Source: a bacterium
Lineage (GTDB): Bacteria; Elusimicrobiota; Elusimicrobia; UBA1565; UBA9628
NCBI GenBank assembly: GCA_021796015.1
Contig: JAJYOT010000040.1
Coordinates: 1 to 16,873, forward strand
Direction: 5' to 3'
DNA length: 16,873 nucleotides
Notes under the pieces: generated by a model
Seen by the model: only the letters and a program-made list of their open reading frames with translations
Database searches by the model: none
What the model was told of the DNA's origin: nothing
Program-made: the position numbers and the translations under genes
Shown: positions 5,953 to 14,223 of the stretch, piece after piece
Layout of the letters: each line of letters begins with the position of its first letter
How positions within the stretch are numbered: position 1 is the stretch's first letter

Positions 5953-8619
5953 ATGCCAAAAGATAATCATTGGCTTCAAAATTTCGCTTTCGCGCTCGGC
6001 GCTTTCTTTGCTTTGACCCCGGGGGCCGGCGCGCGAGTTTTATCTCCCAAGGATATCCAGGCGATTAAAGCCTGTGAAATGACCCCGCGCGCGTTTGAAT
6101 CCCTGACCTCTTCCCGGCAAAATGAGATTTTGTCCGGAAATTGCGATCATCACGCGGCATTCTTCATCGGGAAATCCCTCCGCCGCGGCCCCAAACAAGA
6201 GCGCGGCCTCAAAGAAGCCTCCCATCATGTCCGCGATTTCCTAGGAAAGGCGAAAACAGCCTTTGACCATGCGGCTCCCTCGGATGAAAACGTCGCCGCT
6301 TCCGATTTCAATGAGGCGACAGGAAAACTCATTTCTCCGGCCGCGGTCCAAACCCGCTTTTCACGAATTTCCCCGGACCAAACTCCTCTTAACGCAAATC
6401 CTTCTTCTCCCGGCTCTCAACCCCGGGCGCAAAAGCCCCTCTCCACGAAAACGCCCTCAAAGCCCAAAGCCAAAAAACCTCGGTTTATTCCGATTCCCGG
6501 AAGCGACTGGGAAAAAGCGGCCAACGGAGACCTCAGCCCGGAGGACGACCCCGGCTACGAAAGCGAAATCACTTTTAATGATCAGTTAATGAACCAAGAC
6601 AATCAAGTCGGAGACACCAGTAAGGCTTGCCGCAAGCTTGACCTGCATGGATCCGGAGCCTACTGGTTCGGGAATCTGGGAATATCAGGCTCCATTCATC
6701 GCGCGATATTGGCTCTTCCCTACGCCAACGGACGTCTCGCGGTATTGGATTCTTATACGCCGGCTCCCGAATATCATTACGGTTTTGTCCCCACCAGTAT
6801 TAGCGGAGCGCCGCTCACTCTCACATTAGGAATGAACACCAGCCTCAATACGACCGTGATCCGCCCGCTTCCCCTCAATCAAGCCAGCGCCTGCAACAGC
6901 CTTTTTCGGATATTTAACCCCATGGACGCAAAAACCGTTTTCCCACTTAAGGCAAAACGCATTGAGAAAATGGAAATCGGGGAAATCTGGAAGTTGCCGG
7001 TTCAAATTCAAATCGCAGCCGGACCAGGGCTCACCCCTATTTTCGGGCCCGCCATCATCGGGCTTAACCTTCTTTACTCTCAAACAGGCGGCTATGGACT
7101 CACCTTAAGACGCTTGGATAAAACCCATTTACGCGTGCGCCTGCGCTTTAACCACGCCAAACTCTTGAACGCTTCGGGACAAACCCTTTTTAGCATGGCC
7201 GGCCCCATGCTGTCGGCGATATTCTCGGAAGAAGTTCCGGTGGTCGGAGATTCCCTGGGAGGCAGAAACGTCGGGCAAGGACTCAGCCAGCTTTGGATTA
7301 CCCAACTCATCAACTACACGACCACCAAACTCGGAGTTTCCATCTCTTGGAGCGGGGAAAACCAGGCCTTGATTGAATTTATTCTCAACCCCGAGGACCA
7401 CAAACAAATGTTGGAACTTCAAAAACTCGCCACGGGCGGAAGATTTGGAACGCTCTCAACGCTCATGAAAATGTATACGGATTCGGCGAAAAATTCATTT
7501 AAGCTCACGGAAAAATCCGTGATTCAAAATGCTCGCCAAAACAGCTTGCGCCTTAAGAGCCCGGTCAACTTTCTTGGAACCCAAGAATCGATCGGCATTA
7601 GCCGCTCAATTAATTTCACGATTCCGATTATCTTTCATTTCTCCGCTCAAGACTCCCATGATCATCAACAAATGAAAATATTCGACCCTTCAGGAGGGGC
7701 TTTCAAGGTGAGCGGAACCTTTAAAGCCTTTGACGCCTCTCACGGAAACCAAAACGGAGAATTACAGCTCCCTTATTTCGGTTCTCTTTTTGAACAAGAC
7801 TCCCAAGAAGGCGTCTCGACCTTCCTCTACTACGACAAGAAAGGACGCGTGTCCTCGCCGGTTATTCTCTACACCCAAAATGCGGGCCTCACCAGAAACA
7901 GTAAGGCCCCCTTGCGTTTAACCGAGCTTGCCCGGTCTTTCTTCCCAAGTTATGGGAATAAAAAATTGGCCCTCCCCTTGGATGGCTTAATTCCCAAGAA
8001 CAAAAAAGACGCCTATAAGGGCGGTTCCTCGGCCATGACCGTCGTTTTGGACCACAATGCCATCTCAGATATTAAACACGCATCTAAAAACCTCATCTTC
8101 AACTCCTATTTAAACGCCCAAGATAATCGAAAAGAGCTTTTGTCCATCGCCGCAAAAGCCGCGAAAGAGCGCGTCACCCCTGAAGCATTCCTTGACCATA
8201 AAATTCGCGGGCTTTATCCTCCCGGAAAACCCAGCCCGGAAAAAACTCGCCGCATTTCCTATCTTCATGCCGAGAAGGATCAATTCGAGCAAATGAAAAA
8301 TCTGGCAGCGGAACTACCGCATCTGGGAAACCCCCGCGGAAAATCAAAGATTAACCCCGAAGAGGAAACGCAAAACGTCCGCAATTTCATCACAGGACAA
8401 AGCAAAAACGGTCTAGCCTATGGTGATTTAATGAAGGTCCTCGTGCGTCTCATTAAACCCAAGCATTTAGCCGTGGAATTTGTCTTAAGCGCCAAAAGAA
8501 AAGGCGGGAAAAGAGACCAGACGCGCCTTTATCTCAATCATAAGCTTGTGGGAAACCCTCTCATCAAAAGATGGAGTTTGGCCGCTTCCCGCTATCTCGT
8601 GCTTCAAACTACAGACTAA
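5953..8619 (+). CDS. Large exported protein of unknown function
   Basis: This 888-residue protein is not recognised. The signal peptide is at 1-27 (core 10-22, cleavage after GAGA). Two cysteines (41, 64) lie in a helical N-terminal section. A Pro/Ser/Lys-rich linker covers about 145-175 (SKPKAKKPRFIPIPG) and an acidic stretch about 185-210. From about 225 to 600 the chain looks beta-rich, with Gly-Ser-aromatic segments such as GSGAYWFGNLGISG and alternating hydrophobics, suggesting a beta-sandwich or beta-barrel-like secreted domain. After about 690 it is more helical and strongly basic. There is no internal hydrophobic helix long enough to be a clear membrane span, so it should be periplasmic, outer-membrane or released. 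It has its own GGCC-dyad promoter and no ribosome binding site. It is the last of five consecutive exported proteins. Function is unassigned. Confidence 0.68.
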   Translation: MPKDNHWLQNFAFALGAFFALTPGAGARVLSPKDIQAIKACEMTPRAFESLTSSRQNEILSGNCDHHAAFFIGKSLRRGPKQERGLKEASHHVRDFLGKAKTAFDHAAPSDENVAASDFNEATGKLISPAAVQTRFSRISPDQTPLNANPSSPGSQPRAQKPLSTKTPSKPKAKKPRFIPIPGSDWEKAANGDLSPEDDPGYESEITFNDQLMNQDNQVGDTSKACRKLDLHGSGAYWFGNLGISGSIHRAILALPYANGRLAVLDSYTPAPEYHYGFVPTSISGAPLTLTLGMNTSLNTTVIRPLPLNQASACNSLFRIFNPMDAKTVFPLKAKRIEKMEIGEIWKLPVQIQIAAGPGLTPIFGPAIIGLNLLYSQTGGYGLTLRRLDKTHLRVRLRFNHAKLLNASGQTLFSMAGPMLSAIFSEEVPVVGDSLGGRNVGQGLSQLWITQLINYTTTKLGVSISWSGENQALIEFILNPEDHKQMLELQKLATGGRFGTLSTLMKMYTDSAKNSFKLTEKSVIQNARQNSLRLKSPVNFLGTQESIGISRSINFTIPIIFHFSAQDSHDHQQMKIFDPSGGAFKVSGTFKAFDASHGNQNGELQLPYFGSLFEQDSQEGVSTFLYYDKKGRVSSPVILYTQNAGLTRNSKAPLRLTELARSFFPSYGNKKLALPLDGLIPKNKKDAYKGGSSAMTVVLDHNAISDIKHASKNLIFNSYLNAQDNRKELLSIAAKAAKERVTPEAFLDHKIRGLYPPGKPSPEKTRRISYLHAEKDQFEQMKNLAAELPHLGNPRGKSKINPEEETQNVRNFITGQSKNGLAYGDLMKVLVRLIKPKHLAVEFVLSAKRKGGKRDQTRLYLNHKLVGNPLIKRWSLAASRYLVLQTTD

Positions 8620-8643
8620 GACGCGACCCCAAGATTTGCAAGA

Positions 8644-8652
8644 TGTTATAAT
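8644..8652 (+). promoter_or_regulatory. Extended -10 promoter (TGTTATAAT) of the aminotransferase operon
   Basis: TG-T-TATAAT is a perfect extended -10 motif in the 52-base gap between the 888-residue protein and the aminotransferase. It would start transcription just upstream of TAGGAGA (8658-8664), which lies eight bases before the ATG at 8672. It marks the beginning of a new unit, distinct from the exported-protein genes. Confidence 0.6.
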
Positions 8653-8671
8653 CTGGGTAGGAGATAAATTC

Positions 8672-9826
8672 ATGATCCCAGTTTTCGGCGTATCCCAAGA
8701 ATACAAGAAACTTCGCAAAGATTTAAGAAAAGCCGCATTAGAGGTTCTCGACTCCGGGCATTACATTCTCGGACCTCACACAAGCGCCTTTGAGAAGGAA
8801 TTTTCTTCCATCATGGAAGCCCAGCACGCCATCAGCCTTTCTTCGGGCACCGATGCCTTGGAAGTCGCTTTAAGAGCCTTGGGAGTGGGGCCCGGAGATG
8901 AGGTCATCGTGCCGACATTCACCTTTGTCGCGACCGCCGCCGCCGTTTCCATGGTTGGAGGAACGCCGGTTTTCTGCGATGTCGACGCAAAAACCTTAAA
9001 CATGGGCGTGAAAGAAATAGAAGCCGTTCTGACCCCAAAGACCAAGGCCATTATTCCGGTACATCTTTACGGCTCTCCGGCCAACATGACCGAGATTATG
9101 GACTTAGCCGTCCGCCGGAAACTCTTTGTCATCGAAGACTGCGCCCAAGCCCACTTGGCCAGATGGAAGGGAAAGCCGGTCGGCTCCTTTGGCCACATCG
9201 CGGCTTTCAGTTTTTACCCGTCTAAAAATCTAGGGGCTTTGGGAGATGCCGGGGCGGTCATCACCAACGACTCGGCCTTGGCTAATATCTGTTTAGAAAT
9301 AAGAAATGCCGGACGCGGTCTCACGGGGCCGACCTACGAATATACCCGAGTGGCCGGAAACAGTCGCATGGCGGAAATCCAGGCGGCTCTTTTACGCGTT
9401 AAAATCAAGGGACTGAAGGAAAGAACGGATAAAAGAATCGAAATCGCCAAATTCTACGAAAAAAAATTCTCGAAACTTCCTTTAATCTTGCCGCCCATCG
9501 GGGACGGGGCAACGCAGTCGGTGTTTCACCTTTATATCCTCCGAACCGAAAAAAGAGATGAACTGGCCAATCATCTCAAAGAAGCAGGGGTGTCCTGCGG
9601 GGTTTATTACCCGCTGCCGCTTCACAGGCAAAAGTGTTATCAGCATTTGAATCTAAAACCTGAGGCTTTTCCCAATGCTGAAAAAGCCTCTCAAACAGTT
9701 TTAGCCCTTCCCATGCACCCTTTTCTCTCTAAAAAGGAAATGTATCAGGTGGCTAAGGCCGTGAGTTCTTTTTTCAAAGGCTCACGCCCAAAACCTGAAC
9801 AAAAACGAGCGTCGGCCGTCTCATAA
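8672..9826 (+). CDS. DegT/DnrJ/EryC1/StrS family PLP-dependent sugar aminotransferase
   Basis: These enzymes transfer an amino group, usually from glutamate, to a keto group of a nucleotide-linked sugar for surface polysaccharide or glycoconjugate synthesis. From this start the protein has 384 residues, typical of the family. Visible motifs are SSGTDALEVALRALGVGPGDEV near the N-terminus, PVHLYGSP, VIEDCAQAH (PLP-ring Asp) and FSFYPSKNLGALGDAGA with Lys185 as the Schiff-base lysine. The reading frame is open upstream to 8546, but ATG 8672 is chosen because TAGGAGA lies eight bases before it, MIPVFGVSQEYK is the usual family N-terminus, and the longer form would overlap the preceding gene. The exact sugar substrate cannot be read from sequence. 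The glycosyltransferase follows after three bases. Confidence 0.93.
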   Translation: MIPVFGVSQEYKKLRKDLRKAALEVLDSGHYILGPHTSAFEKEFSSIMEAQHAISLSSGTDALEVALRALGVGPGDEVIVPTFTFVATAAAVSMVGGTPVFCDVDAKTLNMGVKEIEAVLTPKTKAIIPVHLYGSPANMTEIMDLAVRRKLFVIEDCAQAHLARWKGKPVGSFGHIAAFSFYPSKNLGALGDAGAVITNDSALANICLEIRNAGRGLTGPTYEYTRVAGNSRMAEIQAALLRVKIKGLKERTDKRIEIAKFYEKKFSKLPLILPPIGDGATQSVFHLYILRTEKRDELANHLKEAGVSCGVYYPLPLHRQKCYQHLNLKPEAFPNAEKASQTVLALPMHPFLSKKEMYQVAKAVSSFFKGSRPKPEQKRASAVS

Positions 9827-9829
9827 CCA

Positions 9830-10924
9830 ATGACGCGCCGGCGCATCCTCTTTGTCTCAACTTCAACAACCCGGGGCGGCGCGGAAAAGATACTCTACAC
9901 GCTTATTACTCATCTCAACCGTGAGAAATTTGAAGTCTTGGGACTAGTCAGCCTTAAATCTCCGGGCGTTTACGCCTCGCTTCTCCAAGAAAAAAACATT
10001 CCTATTGAGAGCCTTGAGATCGAACACCGGGGAATTTTTTCAGCTGCCACTCATCTAAAAAACATCATCCGGGAAAAAAGTCCGGAGATCGTTTTGGCCT
10101 TTATGTATCAGGCTATTCAACTCTGCCGTTTAGTCAAACTCACATCCCCCGCTGCTTTTAAACTCATTTCCTCCCACCGCGTCAACCCGCGCGCACGCTC
10201 TTTTTCGACCTTGCTAGTCGATCGAATACTCAAATCTCAAGATAATCTCACCGTGGCCGAATGCGCGGACTCCGCTTCTTTCTTAATTAACCGACAAAGC
10301 TATCCCGGAAGCAAAGTCCAAGTCATCCATAATGGAATCGCGATCCCGCCCCATCAAGAAGAAAAAGCCGCTCTAAGAAAAAAGCTCGGCATTCCCGGGG
10401 ATTCCTTTTTGATCGGAACGGCCGGACGCCTCCACGCGCAAAAAAACCACGCCGCTCTCATTGACGCGGTGGGAATTCTCAAAGACCGGAAAAACCTGCG
10501 CTGCGTTCTTTTCGGGGAGGGCCCGGAACGCGCGGAGATCGAATCTCAAATCGCCAAACTCGGTCTTAAAGACCGCGTCCTTTTAGCGGGTGAAAGAGAA
10601 AATGCCGCTTCATTTTTCCCAGCCTTGGACGCCTTTATTCTCCCTTCCCTTTGGGAAGGCTTTCCTTCGGTTATACTGGAAGCGATGGCGGCAAAAACGC
10701 CGGTCATTGCGACTGATGTGGATGGAACGCCCGAAATGATTGAAGACGGAATCAACGGTTTTCTTGTCCCGCCAAACGATGTTAAGGCGTTAGCTCATAA
10801 AATCGCGGAACTAGCCGCCACGCCGGAGAATTTAAGACGTCAGCTCGTCCAAAACGCTTATCAAACCGCGCGCGAAAAATTTCCCCTATCTAAAATGATA
10901 GCGGCTTATGAAAAAGTTTTATAA
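9830..10924 (+). CDS. Glycosyltransferase family 4 (GT-B fold)
   Basis: This is a 364-residue cytoplasmic retaining glycosyltransferase that moves a sugar from an activated donor to a growing glycan. The N-terminal acceptor-side domain opens with ILFVSTSTTRGGAEK, a classic GT4 start with the Gly-Gly-Ala-Glu turn. The C-terminal donor domain has GRLHAQKNH (about residue 200), a LFGEGPER segment and the E-x7-E motif in SLWEGFPSVILEA with Glu276 and Glu284. It begins three bases after the aminotransferase stop with no strong ribosome binding site, so translation is probably coupled. Both genes most likely serve one surface-glycan or lipid-glycan pathway. Donor and acceptor are not predictable. 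Confidence 0.92.
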   Translation: MTRRRILFVSTSTTRGGAEKILYTLITHLNREKFEVLGLVSLKSPGVYASLLQEKNIPIESLEIEHRGIFSAATHLKNIIREKSPEIVLAFMYQAIQLCRLVKLTSPAAFKLISSHRVNPRARSFSTLLVDRILKSQDNLTVAECADSASFLINRQSYPGSKVQVIHNGIAIPPHQEEKAALRKKLGIPGDSFLIGTAGRLHAQKNHAALIDAVGILKDRKNLRCVLFGEGPERAEIESQIAKLGLKDRVLLAGERENAASFFPALDAFILPSLWEGFPSVILEAMAAKTPVIATDVDGTPEMIEDGINGFLVPPNDVKALAHKIAELAATPENLRRQLVQNAYQTAREKFPLSKMIAAYEKVL

Positions 10925-10925
10925 T
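10920..10925 (+). promoter_or_regulatory. Possible leaderless promoter of the carboxyltransferase gene
   Basis: A perfect TATAAT overlaps the glycosyltransferase stop codon and is followed by seven bases and then the ATG at 10933. Transcription would start at or one base before the start codon, and there is no Shine-Dalgarno sequence. No -35 hexamer is evident, and the stretch is AT-rich by chance to some degree, so confidence is modest. Confidence 0.35.
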
Positions 10926-10932
10926 AATTCTA

Positions 10933-12537
10933 ATGACCCCACAAACCGATTCCCCATTGGAAGAAGACCAAAAGCCCCGCCAAAGCCCTCATGCCGTCTC
11001 AAAGCTCAAAGCTCTTGTTCAAAAAGCGGAAGCAGGCGGCGGCCCCGAGCGCACTAAAGCGCAAAAAGCTCGTGGAAAGTTGACTGCGAGAGAACGCATC
11101 CATTATTTGCTTGATGACGGAAGTTTCCAGGAAACCGATCTCTTGGTCCGAACCCGCGCCGCTGATTTTGGGCTTAAGGACAAAGATATTCCCGCTGACG
11201 GCGTCATTACCGGGTTTGGAACCATTGCCGGACGGGAAGTGGCGGTTTATTCCCAGGATTTTACCGTTTTAGGGGGCTCTTTAGGGCTCGCCCATGCCGC
11301 TAAAATAGTCAAGATCATGGATCTAGCCATGGAAAGCCGGGTCCCTGTTATCGGAATACTTGATTCCGGTGGCGCCCGTATTCAAGAAGGAGTTGATTCG
11401 CTCGATGGCTACGCTCAAATTTTTTATCGAAACACGATGGCCTCAGGCGTCATTCCTCAAATTTCAGTCATTCTCGGCCCTTGCGCAGGCGGAGCCGTTT
11501 ACTCTCCGGCACTCACGGATTTTGTCTTCATGGTCGAGGGAACCAGTCACATGTTTGTCACCGGCCCCGATGTCGTAAAAGCCGCGACCGGAGAAGAAAT
11601 CTCCTTTGAGGCCTTGGGCGGAAGCTCCGTTCACGCCGCGAAATCGGGGGTTTGCCATTTCGTCGCGAAATCAGAGCCTGATTGTTTTAGGCAAGTCCGC
11701 GAACTTCTGTCTTACCTCCCACAAAACCGTTGGGAACGTTCGCCCCGCGTCGCCAACCCCGACCCAGTTCGTAGAAAAACGCCGCTCTTGGAAACTCTCT
11801 GCAATCTGGACCCCAAAAAGCCCTATCGCGTCCACCACATTCTTTGGCAAATCGCCGATGAACACAAATTTTTTGAGGTTCAGGAATCCTACGCCCGCAA
11901 CATCGTCATAGGCTTTATTCGTCTGGGAGGAGACGTGGTCGGGGTCATTGCCAACAATCCCGGGCATTTTGCCGGCGCTTTAGACATCAATGCCTCGGAT
12001 AAATCCGCGCGCTTTATCCGTTTTCTCAACTCCTTTAACATTCCCATCTTAACCTTAGTGGATGTTCCAGGATACTGGCCCGGACTCGATCAAGAACATG
12101 GCGGCATTATTCGGCACGGAGCGAAAATTCTCCACGCCTATAGCGAAGCGACGGTTCCTAAAATTTCGGTTATTCTTAGAAAAGCCTACGGCGGGGCCTA
12201 TATCGCAATGAGTTCCAAATATCTCAAGAGCGACTTCAACTTCGCTTTCCCTTGCGCTGAAATCGCGGTCATGGGACCGCAAGGAGCGATTGAAATTCTT
12301 TTCTCCAAAGAAATCGCCGCCGCCAAGACCGACGAAGAAAAGAAATCCTTGCGTGAAAAACTGATCAAGGACTATTCCGACAAATTCGCTTCTCCTTATC
12401 CCGCCGCCGCTTCAGGTTCCATTGATGAGGTCATCGAACCCGCCGATTTGCGTCTCAAAATTATTCGCGCTCTAAGGCTTCTCAAAAACAAGCGCCTGCC
12501 GGGACAGCACTTAGTTTCAAGGAACATCCCGCTTTAA
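10933..12537 (+). CDS. Acyl-CoA carboxylase carboxyltransferase subunit (PccB/MmdA family)
   Basis: The family transfers a carboxyl group between biotin and an acyl-CoA, as the beta subunit of propionyl-/acetyl-CoA carboxylase or the alpha subunit of sodium-pumping methylmalonyl-CoA decarboxylase. The 534 residues contain both crotonase-like halves: DSGGARIQEG (144-153) and GPCAGGAVYSPALTDF in the first, LVDVPGYWPG, GGIIRHGAKILHAY and RKAYGGAYIAM in the second. Residue 424, directly after GGAY, is Ile; propionyl-CoA-specific enzymes such as AccD5 have Asp there, so acetyl-CoA use or a decarboxylase role is possible. The N-terminal 35 residues are polar and probably disordered. No biotin carboxylase, biotin carrier or membrane decarboxylase subunit is in the window, so the partner is encoded elsewhere. 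It follows the glycosyltransferase by eight bases; a functional link is not evident. Confidence 0.92.
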   Translation: MTPQTDSPLEEDQKPRQSPHAVSKLKALVQKAEAGGGPERTKAQKARGKLTARERIHYLLDDGSFQETDLLVRTRAADFGLKDKDIPADGVITGFGTIAGREVAVYSQDFTVLGGSLGLAHAAKIVKIMDLAMESRVPVIGILDSGGARIQEGVDSLDGYAQIFYRNTMASGVIPQISVILGPCAGGAVYSPALTDFVFMVEGTSHMFVTGPDVVKAATGEEISFEALGGSSVHAAKSGVCHFVAKSEPDCFRQVRELLSYLPQNRWERSPRVANPDPVRRKTPLLETLCNLDPKKPYRVHHILWQIADEHKFFEVQESYARNIVIGFIRLGGDVVGVIANNPGHFAGALDINASDKSARFIRFLNSFNIPILTLVDVPGYWPGLDQEHGGIIRHGAKILHAYSEATVPKISVILRKAYGGAYIAMSSKYLKSDFNFAFPCAEIAVMGPQGAIEILFSKEIAAAKTDEEKKSLREKLIKDYSDKFASPYPAAASGSIDEVIEPADLRLKIIRALRLLKNKRLPGQHLVSRNIPL

Positions 12538-12556
12538 GGCTCCGTAATGAAATAAT

Positions 12557-13243
12557 ATGGAACGCGCCCAAATACTCGTCGTCGAGGACACGCCGTCGAC
12601 CGCGAGTCTCATCTCCCATGTCCTAAAGGAAAAAAACTTGGGAGTCAAGCTGGTCTCTTCTCTAAAAAACGCGCGCGAGGAATTTTTAAAAATGACTTTT
12701 GACCTATTAATTTTAGATCGCGGTCTCCCGGACGGGGACGGACTTGATTTCGCCAAAGAAGTTCGCTCTTCTAAACATTCTCCCACCGTCCCCATTCTGA
12801 TTTTGACCGCCCAAAATGAGATCGAAGAGCGCGTCGCGGGGCTCAGCGGCGGGGCCGATGATTATCTGGGCAAACCTTTTAATACCCAAGAGCTCGACGC
12901 GCGCGTAGACGCACTTCTGAGACGAGCGGGATACAAACTGGACGTTACCGAAATGAGCTGGGAGGGAATCAAACTCAGTCTCTCCGCCAGAAAGGCAACC
13001 CTCTCCGGCAAAGCGCTCCCTCTCAGTGAAAAAGAATTTGATCTCTTGTGGTTTTTTATGGAGCATAAAAATACGGCGCTCAACCGCGACTTTATTCTCC
13101 AAAGGGTTTGGGGTTACGATGCGGGCCTTAATTTAACGACCAAGGTCCTGGACGTGACAATTTCCCACTTAAAAGAAAAATTGGGAAAAGCGGCCGAAAA
13201 AATTATTCCCGTGCGCGGTATTGGGTATCGCCTCGAGAGTTGA
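12557..13243 (+). CDS. OmpR/PhoB-family response regulator
   Basis: This is a 228-residue two-component transcription factor. The receiver domain (about 1-118) has the acidic pair Glu10/Asp11, phospho-acceptor Asp54 (LLILDRGLPDGDG), Thr84 (ILTAQ) and Lys106 (YLGKPF), so it should be phosphorylatable. The C-terminal winged helix (about 130-228) has the PhoB-type pattern LSEKEFDLLWFFMEH, RVWGYD, LDVTISHLKEKLG and IIPVRGIGYRL. No sensor kinase lies next to it, so it is an orphan within this window. It starts 19 bases after the carboxyltransferase stop without a clear ribosome binding site and could be the last gene of that unit. It converges on the minus-strand receiver gene 45 bases away. Targets are unknown; the exported-protein promoters are one testable set. 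Confidence 0.94.
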   Translation: MERAQILVVEDTPSTASLISHVLKEKNLGVKLVSSLKNAREEFLKMTFDLLILDRGLPDGDGLDFAKEVRSSKHSPTVPILILTAQNEIEERVAGLSGGADDYLGKPFNTQELDARVDALLRRAGYKLDVTEMSWEGIKLSLSARKATLSGKALPLSEKEFDLLWFFMEHKNTALNRDFILQRVWGYDAGLNLTTKVLDVTISHLKEKLGKAAEKIIPVRGIGYRLES

Positions 13244-13288
13244 ATTTCAAATTACTAATGACGACGCTTGCATCGGTTTCCGACAGAC

Positions 13289-13654
13289 TCATACGGAAAA
13301 CGCATTTTGAAAGGCCTCTTTAACTTCCTTGACCCCGAAGGGTTTGAGGAGAATTCCCAAGGCTCCTAAGGAGACGACTTCTTTTTTAAGCATCTCCTGG
13401 CTATTGGCGGTCACGATCAGGACCTTCGCTTCAGGATGGAGTCTTTTGATTTCTTTAAGCACAAATAAGCCATCCACATCCGGAAGGGAAACATCGAGAG
13501 TCACTAAATCAGGCTTATGCAACTGATAGGCTTCAATGGCTTTGGCTCCGGTATCGGCGGTTCCGACCAATAGACACCCCAAACCTTGAATGACCTGACA
13601 CAAAAAATCCCGGGCTACCGCCAAATCCTCAACGACAAGTATCCGCTTGTTCAT
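13289..13654 (-). CDS. Single-domain response regulator (CheY-like receiver)
   Basis: This is a 121-residue stand-alone receiver with the full active site: Glu9/Asp10, Asp54 (LVTLDVSLPDVDG), Thr82 (IVTANS) and Lys104 (ILLKPF). There is no output domain, so it should act by protein-protein contact, as in chemotaxis or a phosphorelay. The frame is open five codons further upstream, but the MNKRILVVED start is chosen because GGGAGA sits about eight bases before it and because it matches the usual family N-terminus. It lies 28 bases downstream of the DUF192 gene on the same strand, probably in one transcript. No kinase or chemotaxis gene is nearby. Confidence 0.88.
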   Translation of the reverse strand: MNKRILVVEDLAVARDFLCQVIQGLGCLLVGTADTGAKAIEAYQLHKPDLVTLDVSLPDVDGLFVLKEIKRLHPEAKVLIVTANSQEMLKKEVVSLGALGILLKPFGVKEVKEAFQNAFSV

Positions 13655-13682
13655 CACGCCATCTCCCATAATTGTTACCCTA

Positions 13683-14168
13683 TTATTCTCGCGGTATTTT
13701 GACTTTAAATTTTAAGCTCTGCCCTACAGACAAATGATCTCTTTTTGCCGCACCGGCCGGCAATTCCAAAACGTATTGAGCTTGCCCGCCAACCCGCGCG
13801 ACATCGGAATCTTTAGTCTTAGGCGTTGAGGCCGCGACATTCGGATACAAAGCAGTAATTTTTTTATCCCAACCAATATAGACCATGTCTAAATTCACCC
13901 ATGTGTTTTTCATCCAAAACTCGAAATAGTCCTCTTTGGGAAAAACGAAAAGCATCCCATAATTTTTAGGAAGCTTTTTTCTAAACATTAATCCTTCTTC
14001 TCTCTCTTTCGGCGTGTCGGCGATGTCGGCTTTGATTTTAGCTCCTGAAAGACACCTGATGACGGCATGACGAGTCGCATGAAACGCTTGTCCATCCTTC
14101 GCAAAAGCGGAGGCTTCCACGCAACCAACAACGGCCAAGCTGAAAACTAAAAAGGATTTTTTAAGCAT
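13683..14168 (-). CDS. Exported DUF192 family protein
   Basis: This 161-residue protein carries the DUF192 domain (about 35-155), recognisable by ADTPKEREEGLMFRKKL-type sequence (here DTPKEREEGLMFRK), GMLFVFPKEDYFEFWMKNTW and LDMVYIGWDKKI. Function is not established for the family; members are small exported or cytoplasmic beta-rich proteins. The N-terminus is hydrophobic and allows two readings: a lipoprotein with a VVGC lipobox (Cys16), or a standard signal peptide cut after AFA near residue 23. The frame is open upstream to 14330, but ATG 14168 is preferred because GAGAGAAAG precedes it at good spacing and the signal peptide then begins the protein. The gene is divergent from the RAM-domain gene and followed by the receiver gene. 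Confidence 0.88.
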   Translation of the reverse strand: MLKKSFLVFSLAVVGCVEASAFAKDGQAFHATRHAVIRCLSGAKIKADIADTPKEREEGLMFRKKLPKNYGMLFVFPKEDYFEFWMKNTWVNLDMVYIGWDKKITALYPNVAASTPKTKDSDVARVGGQAQYVLELPAGAAKRDHLSVGQSLKFKVKIPRE

Positions 14169-14193
14169 TAATTTACTTTCTCTCTTGCGATAT

Positions 14194-14223
14194 ATATTAT
14201 TAAACAAATTGGTATACTGACAA
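14194..14223 (-). promoter_or_regulatory. Sigma70-type promoter of the DUF192/receiver unit
   Basis: Read on the minus strand, TTGTCA (14223-14218) is a good -35 box and TAATAT (14199-14194) a good -10 box, with an 18-base spacer. The predicted start lies about 20 bases upstream of the ATG at 14168. The -35 box overlaps the last base of the plus-strand -10 box, so the two divergent promoters should exclude each other. Confidence 0.5.
14210..14218 (+). promoter_or_regulatory. Extended -10 promoter (TGGTATACT) of the peptide-uptake operon
   Basis: TG-G-TATACT is an extended -10 element directed at the RAM-domain gene. The transcript would begin near 14225 and carry GGGAGGG (14231-14237) as a strong ribosome binding site close to the ATG at 14241. 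A TTGCGA at 14185-14190 is too far away (22 bases) to be a standard -35 box. Confidence 0.5.

Noticed and set aside
8546..8671. Longer start for the aminotransferase
   Set aside because: It would overlap the preceding gene by 74 bases and add 42 residues foreign to the family; ATG 8672 has a strong ribosome binding site.
13277..13299. TTTCCG/CGGAAA inverted repeat between the convergent regulators as a bidirectional terminator
   Set aside because: The stem is only six bases with a 12-base loop, has no proper T-run on either side and overlaps the end of the minus-strand gene.
13655..13669. Start five codons upstream for the single-domain receiver
   Set aside because: The upstream ATG has no ribosome binding site, and its first codons supply the GGGAGA that serves the downstream ATG.
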